Of a DNA stretch of 64,000 nt, positions 8,351-16,800 are shown one piece after another. The position numbers and the translations under genes were made by a program. How positions within the stretch are numbered: the stretch's first letter is position 1; every line of letters starts with the position of its first letter. Below the pieces are notes generated by a model. The model was not told where the DNA came from, did not search any database, and saw only the letters and a list, made by a program, of their open reading frames with translations. This DNA comes from Ruminiclostridium hungatei (lineage in GTDB: Bacteria; Bacillota; Clostridia; Acetivibrionales; DSM-1351), in contig NZ_MZGX01000030.1 of assembly GCF_002051585.1 (NCBI RefSeq), positions 1 to 64,000 of the forward strand, in the 5' to 3' direction.

Positions 8351-11300
8351 ATGACTAATTATGAAAAAAACAATCCCTTCGAAAAATTCGGAACGCTCAT
8401 TGATGTAATAGGCTGGAGGGGAAACAATCAAGCTCAAAAAACAGCGTATCGATTTCTGACGGATACAGACAGCGAACAATGCCTTACCTATGCTGAACTG
8501 GATCAAAAAGCAAGAAAAATCGGCGGTTACCTGCAAAGTATCAAGGCTCCCAGTGAACGGGTATTATTGTTTTTTCAGCCGGGACTGGAGTATATCACCG
8601 CTTTCTTCGGCTGTCTGTATGGAGGTATGATAGCTGTACCGTCCTATCCTCCTAAAATCAACTCACAGGATCTGCGTATGAGTACAATTATCAAGGATGC
8701 AGGAGCAACAGTGGTTCTGAGTACAGGAGGAATACTGTCAAAGCTTGGCCGGGCCATGGACAGGCAATCCGCATTAAAAGAACTTGAGTGGGTTGATATC
8801 TCCAACATTCCCGGATATTTCAGCGATAAGTGGCGTGCTCCGGGGATGACCAGAGAGGATACGGCTTATTTGCAGTATACCTCGGGTTCCACTGCCCAGC
8901 CCAAGGGCGTAATAGTCAGCCATGGAAACATAATGCATAACTCGGAAATGATTTACAGGGCTTTTGGGCATTCAGATGCCAGTTGCGCTGTGGATTGGCT
9001 TCCACCCTATCATGACATGGGATTGATAGGTGGCATTATTCAGCCTGCATATGGCGGATTTCCGGCAGTTCTCATGTCTCCGTTCAGATTTCTTGAAAAT
9101 CCATTGGCATGGCTCAAGGCAATATCCCACTATGGTGGAACAAGCTGCGGCGGACCAAATTTTGCATACGAGCTATGCATGCAGAAAATACCGGAAGAGC
9201 TGAGAGCAGGCCTTGACCTGAGTTGCTGGGATGTGGCCTTTAATGGAGCAGAACCGGTCCGTGCGGATACCCTGGAAAATTTCTCAAGGGAATTTGCCCC
9301 TTATGGCTTCCGTAAAGAGGCCTTTTATCCATGCTATGGCCTGGCAGAGGCTACTCTGCTGGTGTCCAACTGCGGAAAAAGTGATATTCCCACAGTATTA
9401 TCAGTTGATGAGCTGAAGCTGAGCCAGCACCAGGTAGAGACGGATGACTCGGGCAGCGGAAAAAAGCTGGTAAGCTCCGGTCAGCCATTTCCGGGAGAAA
9501 AATTGCTGATTATAGCACCTGAAACCGGACTTCCCTGCCAGGAAAATCAGGTGGGGGAAATATGGGTTCAAAGTGAAAGTGTTTCAAAAGGTTACTGGAA
9601 TCTCCCGTTTGAGACGGCAAAAACCTTTGGGGCACTTCCGGAAGGTCCAGTGGAGGGGACATATCTGCGAACGGGAGATCTGGGGTTTTTAAGGAACGAC
9701 GAGCTCTATGTAAGCGGACGCCTTAAAGACCTTATTATAATCAGAGGAAAAAATCATTATCCCCAGGATATAGAACTGACGGTGGAAAGAAGCCATGAGG
9801 CATTTCAGCCGGGGAGCGGCGCGGCTTTTTCCATTGAGGCTGACGGAGAGGAGCGCCTGGTAGTAGTGCAGGAAATAAAGCGTACCTTCCGAAATCCAGA
9901 CGTGGAAGCAATTGCCGCAACTGTAAGGGAAGCTGTAGCGGAAAATCATGAAATACAGGTATATGCTCTTGTTTTAATCAGGGTAATGAGCCTTCCAAAG
10001 ACATCCAGCGGAAAAGTACAGCGCCAGCTTTGCAAGAAAAAATACCTGGCCGGTGAACTTATAGTAATAGGTGAGAGCGTTGTTGACGCATCTGCCGGTT
10101 CAAGGGGCAATACTGTGAAAAATGAATCCCAGGACGCTGAAGAAAATACCCAGGCCGAGGATTTTATCGTAACAGCATTAAAGCTTGTCTCCCAACCCGA
10201 GGACAGGAAAAAATTGATAATAATTTACCTTAAAAAGAAAGCTGCGGCCATCTTAAAAGTCGGAGAGTCGCAAATTAATGAAAGTATGCCTTTAACCGGC
10301 CTTGGACTGGATTCACTAATGGCTGTGGATTTGATTCACAAAACAGAAAAGAGCTTTGGTGTATTAATACCGCTGTCCCAGCTTTTGGAAGGATTAAGTC
10401 TTGGAGACATGGCCGGAAGGATTGAGGAAAAATTGTCCTCTATTAATAATGAACGCGCTTCCCACCACATGAAGGAGCAGTTGGATGCCTTCAGAAAAGG
10501 ACAGCCCATGCCTCTTTCACATGGCCAACAGGCCCTGTGGTTCATTCATCAGTTGGCAAAAGAAAGTGCGGCATATAATCTGGCTTATGCAGTTCACATC
10601 CATAAAGAATTACAGCCGGAATTACTGCACAAGACCCTCCTATTGATTGTGCATAGGCACCCCATATTAAGAACCTCCTTTGAGTCCACCAATTCCGGAC
10701 TTACTCAGATATGCATGCCTGAACCTGGATTTCTGCTGGAGCAGCGGTCTTCTGCGGAATTTACGGAGAAGGAATTGATTCTGGAACTGGAAAGATTGTC
10801 AGTTCTGCCTTTCGATCTGGAAAAAGGCCCCCTGTTTAAAAATTATCTGTTTAAAAACAGTAAGGGTGAATTTACCTTGCTGATGGTAATTCACCATATT
10901 ATTGCGGACTTTTGGTCCCTGTCCACACTGCTTAAGGAATTGGGAAGCATCTACAGGTGTCTGGAACTGGCAAGACCAGTGGAACTGGCTCTTCCTCAGA
11001 GCAGTTATTTCGACTACATACAGAAACAGGACAGCTTGCTTTCAGACAACCCTGGTTTGGAGGCCTACTGGAAGGAAAACCTGAGCGGTGAATTACAGTC
11101 GCTTAACATGGCAGCGGATTACCGGCGGCCGGCAGTTCAAACTTACAATGGGGCAGCCAGCAGCAGGCTTCTCAGCCGGGAGCTGTTTGACAGAATTAAA
11201 GGCTTCAGCTCCGAAAGGGGAACAACTATATATATGACCTGCCTGGCGGTATTTTCAGTACTGCTTAACCGCTACACGGGACAGGAGGATATTTGTATAG

Positions 11301-13804
11301 GGACTCCCACAGCAGGCAGGAACAGCACAGCTTTTTCGGACAGCATAGGTTATTTTGTAAATCCGGTGGTACTCAGGGTTCTGATGCATGGCAATCCAAG
11401 CTTCAATCAACTGCTGTCAAAGGTAAAAGCGCTGGCTTTACGCGCTTTTGAACATCAGGACTACCCCTTCGAACTGTTGGTTGACAGGCTTCAAATAAAG
11501 AGAGATCTCAGCCGCTCACCGGTTTTTCAGGCAATGTTTGCTTACCAGAAAGCCCCTGATCCGGATATGCCGCAGTTGGCAGCATTTGCTTTTAACCAGC
11601 AGAGAACTGAAATGGAATTGAATGGGCTTCCGTTGGAACTGATACCAATAAAAAACCCTTCGGCCCAATTTGAACTGTCACTGACCGCCGCAGAACTGGA
11701 AACAGGCCTGGGACTGTCGGTGCAATACAACAGGGATATTTTCAAGCCCGGTACCATGGAACGGCTGCTGGAGAATTTTGAATACCTGTTCCGGGATATA
11801 CTGGATAATCCATATAGGCAGCTTTCAGAGCTTTCACTGCTTTCACCGTCACAAAGGCAGGTGGTCTTATATGCTTGGAACAATACAAACACAGATTACA
11901 ATAAGACTTCCTTGCATGGGCTGTTTGAGGCTCAGGCTGAGATAAGCGGAGATGTCCGGGCAGTCATATGCGGAGCGGCAGCACTTACATATGGTGAGTT
12001 AAATGAAAGAGCCAACCGGCTGGCAAATTACATAAGGCATCTGAAAGCCGATGAACCGGGTATGATTGCCGTATTTCTGGACCGCTCCACCAATCTGGTG
12101 GTGGCTTTGCTGGGGATATTAAAGTCAGGAGGCTGCTACCTGCCGCTGGACCCTGTCTATCCCAGGGACAGAATTGCCTTCATACTGGGAGACGCCGGAA
12201 AACAAGGACATCCGCCCCTGGTGATTACTGAGAAAAAGCTGCTGCCTAATCTTCCGGATAATGCCGGAAAGGTTATTTGTATTGACCGGGATTGGAGTGA
12301 AATTTGCCTTTGCAGTGCGGAAAATCCCAATGTGGAGGAAAATCCGGAAGCTTTGGCTTATGTTATTTACACCTCCGGTTCCACCGGCAATCCCAAGGGA
12401 GTCATGATATCCCACAGGGCTGTGGTCAATTTCCTGAATTCCATGCGGAAGCTGCCCGGTATGAAGCCTCAGGATATTTTACTCTCGGTAACTACAGTTT
12501 CCTTTGATATTGCAGGACTTGAAATCTTTCTTCCGCTCACTACCGGCGCAGGAGTCGTACTTGCCGGTTTTGAAGACACCATATCAGGCAGGCGCCTGAC
12601 AGAGGAGCTGGAGAAGAACAATATAACAATCATCCAGGCTACTCCCTCACTGTACAGGCTGTTGCTGGAGGCCGGCTGGCAGGGAAGCCCGGATTTGAAG
12701 ATTTTATGCGGAGGAGAGGCTTTTCCGCGCGATCTTTCGGCCAAATTGGTCAAAAGGTCCAGTGAGGTCTGGAATATGTATGGTCCCACAGAAACTACCA
12801 TATGGTCAACCATCCACAAGGTGGAGTGTGAAGACGATGCATTGTATATAGGCCGGCCCATTGACAATACACAGGTGTATATTCTGGACAGGCATTTGCA
12901 GCCGGTGCCCATAGGCGTGATCGGAGAATTGTACATTGGAGGAGATGGAGTGGCTCAGGGCTATTTCCAGAATGCTGATCTGACAAGGGAGAGATTCCTG
13001 CCAAACCCATTCCGACAGGCGGATAACAGCCTGATTTACAGGACCGGTGATCTGTGCCGCTATCTGGAAGATGGCCTTATAGAATTTCAGGGAAGAGCAG
13101 ACCACCAGATAAAGCTTCACGGACATCGTATCGAGCTGGGAGAAATTGAAGCGGTGCTGGGCAGGCACCTGCTGGTAAAAGAAGCCCTGGTGGTATTGCA
13201 GGAGGATGCAGCCCAAGGCAAACGGCTGGTGGCATATATAGTTCTCCGGAGTTTACAGGGGGAGGCGGGCTCTTCAGCCTTTGAAACTGTCAGTATATCG
13301 GAACTGAGGGGCTTTCTGAAGGAGAAGCTGCCGGAGTACATGATTCCTTCTTACTATATGTTTATTGAAAGTCTTCCAAAGACACCCAACGGTAAAATTG
13401 ACCGGAAAGCACTGCCTCAGCCCGACAATACAAGGCCTGAGCTGGAAACCCGGTTTGAAATGCCGCAAAACGATTTGGAAAGGCTTATGTCGGATATCTG
13501 GAAGGATAAGCTGAAGCTTGACAGGATTGGCATTAATGACAACTTTTTTGATCTTGGAGGACATTCGGTATTACTGGCCCAGATATACCAGGAACTGGGC
13601 AGGGTGCTTCCCGACAGGGAGCTTTCAATAGTTGATTTGTTTCAATATCCTACTGTACATTCCCTTGCCCAATATCTGAATCAAAGCAAGGCTGAACCTG
13701 AAACGGGACTGCAGGAGGAAGAACGGAGCAATATACGCCGGAACAGGAGAAATACCTTGCGGGAGGACAGAGAATTACGGCGAAAAGCCCGTTTTGAGAA
13801 TTAA
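8351..13804 (+). CDS. NRPS: FAAL-ACP-C-A(Gly)-PCP starter synthetase
   Basis: A 1817-residue loading synthetase. Residues 1-565 are a fatty acyl-AMP ligase (YTSGSTAQPKG near 175, WLPPYHDMGLIGG, TSSGKVQR near 553) that activates a fatty acid and passes it to an ACP (about 615-690, GLDSL, Ser655). A condensation domain (about 710-1150) carries intact HHIIADFWS near 848. The A domain (about 1170-1690, YTSGSTGNPKG near 1340) has pocket residues D-I-L-Q-L-G-M-I-W plus the A10 lysine, one change from the known glycine code DILQLGLIWK. A PCP (LGGHSV, Ser1739) ends the protein. The predicted product is N-acyl-glycyl-S-PCP. GGAGGG lies 13 nt before the ATG, a long spacing, but an in-frame stop blocks earlier starts. 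First gene of the operon. Confidence 0.95.
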   Translation: MTNYEKNNPFEKFGTLIDVIGWRGNNQAQKTAYRFLTDTDSEQCLTYAELDQKARKIGGYLQSIKAPSERVLLFFQPGLEYITAFFGCLYGGMIAVPSYPPKINSQDLRMSTIIKDAGATVVLSTGGILSKLGRAMDRQSALKELEWVDISNIPGYFSDKWRAPGMTREDTAYLQYTSGSTAQPKGVIVSHGNIMHNSEMIYRAFGHSDASCAVDWLPPYHDMGLIGGIIQPAYGGFPAVLMSPFRFLENPLAWLKAISHYGGTSCGGPNFAYELCMQKIPEELRAGLDLSCWDVAFNGAEPVRADTLENFSREFAPYGFRKEAFYPCYGLAEATLLVSNCGKSDIPTVLSVDELKLSQHQVETDDSGSGKKLVSSGQPFPGEKLLIIAPETGLPCQENQVGEIWVQSESVSKGYWNLPFETAKTFGALPEGPVEGTYLRTGDLGFLRNDELYVSGRLKDLIIIRGKNHYPQDIELTVERSHEAFQPGSGAAFSIEADGEERLVVVQEIKRTFRNPDVEAIAATVREAVAENHEIQVYALVLIRVMSLPKTSSGKVQRQLCKKKYLAGELIVIGESVVDASAGSRGNTVKNESQDAEENTQAEDFIVTALKLVSQPEDRKKLIIIYLKKKAAAILKVGESQINESMPLTGLGLDSLMAVDLIHKTEKSFGVLIPLSQLLEGLSLGDMAGRIEEKLSSINNERASHHMKEQLDAFRKGQPMPLSHGQQALWFIHQLAKESAAYNLAYAVHIHKELQPELLHKTLLLIVHRHPILRTSFESTNSGLTQICMPEPGFLLEQRSSAEFTEKELILELERLSVLPFDLEKGPLFKNYLFKNSKGEFTLLMVIHHIIADFWSLSTLLKELGSIYRCLELARPVELALPQSSYFDYIQKQDSLLSDNPGLEAYWKENLSGELQSLNMAADYRRPAVQTYNGAASSRLLSRELFDRIKGFSSERGTTIYMTCLAVFSVLLNRYTGQEDICIGTPTAGRNSTAFSDSIGYFVNPVVLRVLMHGNPSFNQLLSKVKALALRAFEHQDYPFELLVDRLQIKRDLSRSPVFQAMFAYQKAPDPDMPQLAAFAFNQQRTEMELNGLPLELIPIKNPSAQFELSLTAAELETGLGLSVQYNRDIFKPGTMERLLENFEYLFRDILDNPYRQLSELSLLSPSQRQVVLYAWNNTNTDYNKTSLHGLFEAQAEISGDVRAVICGAAALTYGELNERANRLANYIRHLKADEPGMIAVFLDRSTNLVVALLGILKSGGCYLPLDPVYPRDRIAFILGDAGKQGHPPLVITEKKLLPNLPDNAGKVICIDRDWSEICLCSAENPNVEENPEALAYVIYTSGSTGNPKGVMISHRAVVNFLNSMRKLPGMKPQDILLSVTTVSFDIAGLEIFLPLTTGAGVVLAGFEDTISGRRLTEELEKNNITIIQATPSLYRLLLEAGWQGSPDLKILCGGEAFPRDLSAKLVKRSSEVWNMYGPTETTIWSTIHKVECEDDALYIGRPIDNTQVYILDRHLQPVPIGVIGELYIGGDGVAQGYFQNADLTRERFLPNPFRQADNSLIYRTGDLCRYLEDGLIEFQGRADHQIKLHGHRIELGEIEAVLGRHLLVKEALVVLQEDAAQGKRLVAYIVLRSLQGEAGSSAFETVSISELRGFLKEKLPEYMIPSYYMFIESLPKTPNGKIDRKALPQPDNTRPELETRFEMPQNDLERLMSDIWKDKLKLDRIGINDNFFDLGGHSVLLAQIYQELGRVLPDRELSIVDLFQYPTVHSLAQYLNQSKAEPETGLQEEERSNIRRNRRNTLREDRELRRKARFEN

Positions 13805-13847
13805 TACTCATACAGGCAATTCCTGATTTTGAGAATGGGAGGATAGC

Positions 13848-16800
13848 ATGGAACAGAAATATAAAAATTACAATGAAAATGATATAGCAATTATCGGAAT
13901 GTCCTGCAGGTTTCCAGGGGCTGATTCAGTAGCAGACTTCTGGGAGAATCTTAAAAATGGAGTGGAGTCAATTACGGTTTATACTGATGAGGAACTGGAG
14001 GCATCAGGTGTAAACCGGAGTCTGCGGGAAAACCCGAAATATGTAAGGGCCAGCGGCAGTCTGGAGCAAATTGAAAACTTTGATGCATATTTTTTTGATT
14101 ACAGTCCCAAGGAAGCCTCAATGATTGATCCGCAGCACAGGCTTTTTCTGGAACAGGCCTGGATAGCACTTGAGGATGCAGGCTGCAATCCGGAGCGGTA
14201 TCCGGGGCTTATCGGAGTGTATGCAGGTACCGGAATGAATACTTACCTTTATCGCAATTTGCAGTCACATGCCAACCTTTTGCAGGAGGGGAGCGGATAC
14301 TATACCATGGTGGCCAGTGACAAGGATTTTTTGGCCACCCGTGTTTCATATAAACTGAACCTGACCGGGCCAAGCATGACTGTACAGACAGCCTGCTCAA
14401 CCTCTTTGGTTGCAGTACACCAGGCCTGCCAGAGCATACGTGCCGGTGAGTGCGATATGGCCCTGGCGGGGGGTGTATCCCTGCGAATACCACAAAAAGC
14501 GGGTTATTTATACCAGGAGGGCATAGTTTTATCTCCGGACGGTCATTGCAGGGCCTTTGACGCCAAAGCCGGCGGAACAGTCATAGGCAACGGAGCAGGT
14601 GTGGTGGTGCTGAAGATGCTGTCAGACGCTCTGGAGGACGGAGACCGGATATATGCTGTAATAAAGGGCTCGGCTCTCAATAATGACGGTTCGTTAAAAG
14701 CAGGCTATACGGCGCCCGGCCTGGACAGGCAGGCGGCAGTTATCACAGAAGCCCTGGCCGTATCAGGCGTGGAGCCTGATACCGTTTCTTATGTCGAGGC
14801 ACATGGCACAGGTACTCCCATAGGTGATCCCATAGAAATAAAGGCACTGAATAAGGCGTATGGAAATACCGGCACCCAAAAGTGTGCCGTGGGCTCGGTA
14901 AAGACCAATATAGGGCATCTGGACGCCGCAGCAGGAGTAGCGGGACTTATAAAGACCGCCCTGTGCCTTCACCATGGGCAGATACCTGCAAGTCTCAACT
15001 TTGACCAGCCAAATCCCAAGATTGATTTTGCAAATAGTCGCTTTTATGTAAATACAAGCTTTAAAAAGTGGGAAAGTGCAGGTCTACCCAGGCGTGCCGG
15101 GCTCAGCTCCTTTGGCATCGGAGGCACAAATGCCCATGCCATATTGGAGGAAGCCCCGGTCAGCATTATTCCCGGACCGGCACGTGAAGTGCAGTTGCTG
15201 GCGCTTTCAGCCAGAACCGAAGCAGCCCTGGAAGAAATGCGGCAACGCCTTGCACAGCATTTATCCGGCAGGACCGGGCAAGAGCTGGCCGACATTGCAT
15301 TTACACAAAATATTGGCAGGAAGACCTTCAAACACCGGTTCATACTTACCTGCCGCAGCAGGGAGGAAGCTGCGGGCTGTTTGCTGGAATCCTCTCAAAA
15401 TAGCTGGACGGCAGTGGAAGAGGCTGTGGACCGCCCGGTTGCCTTTCTCTTTCCGGGACAGGGCTCTCAGTACGTTAACATGGGGCTGGAACTATACAGA
15501 ACCGAGCAGGTTTTTAAGGATGTTGTGGATGAATGCTGTGATATCCTGCTGCCTGAACTCAAACTGGATTTGCGGCATATTCTATTTCCGGAAGCTGCAG
15601 AAAATGGTGCTGTAAAGCTGAAGGAAGCAGCGGAACTCCTGGGACAGACACAATATACCCAGCCGGCGCTTTTTGTGATTGAATATGCATTGGCTAAGCT
15701 ATGGCTCCATTGGGGAATTCAGCCCCATGCCATGATCGGCCACAGCATAGGTGAATATGCGGCAGCCTGCCTGGCAGGAGTCTTTTCCCTCAGTGATGCC
15801 CTGTATCTTGTAGCACGGAGGGGAAGGCTTATGAACAGTCTGCCTGCCGGTTCCATGCTTATGGTTGCATTACCTGAGGAACAGGTAAATGGAATGTTGA
15901 ACGATAAAATATCCATAGCTGCCATTAACGGTGCTTCACTGTGTGTGGTCTCCGGAGAAAATGAAGCCATAGGCTTGCTGGAAGAGAGCCTGTCCAAAAC
16001 AGGAGTAACCACAAGACGACTGCACACCTCCCACGCCTTCCACTCCGCCATGATGGAGCCGATTTTGCCGGAATTCAGGGAAGCCTTGCAGCGGGTTACA
16101 CTTAATCCGCCTCAAATACCATGTATATCAAATCTGAGCGGAGAGCTTCTGAAACCGGAGGAAGCTGTAAACCCTGAATACTGGGTCAGGCATCTGAGAC
16201 AGCCGGTACGGTTTGCGGATGGGCTTGTGCAAATGCTGTCCCAGCCTGACCGGATTTTGCTGGAGGTGGGGCCGGGCCGCACACTTTCCACCCTTGCAAA
16301 GCGCCATCCAAAGAAGGACCCCGCCCAGGAGGCCTGCAATTCACTTCCAAACGGGGATGAAACACAGCCGGCAGATGCATATACTATTGCTGTGCTTGGA
16401 AAACTGTGGCTCAAAGGCGTAAAAATCAATTGGAACAGATATTACCAGTATGAGGAGCGGAAAAGAGTGTCGCTTCCCGCATATCCTTTTGAGAGACAGC
16501 GTTACTGGTTTGATTATACTGCGTCAGGTGCGGCAGAAAAAAATGTTCTGGAAAACAAACGGGCTGATGTCCGGAGTGACAGGTCGGACTGGTTTTACCA
16601 GCCCTCCTGGAAAAGGGCCGATCTCCCTGTTCAGGTAAGGCAAACCCGTAAGACGGAAGAACCCCGGGCAAAAGAGCCTCAGAATGAACAGTGGCTGGTA
16701 TTCTGCGATAACGAAGGCTTTGGGGACCTGTTTCTTGAGAAGACATCCGGAGTTGGGGTAATTACGGTCAGACAGGCGCAGAACTATGAGAAAACGGGCA

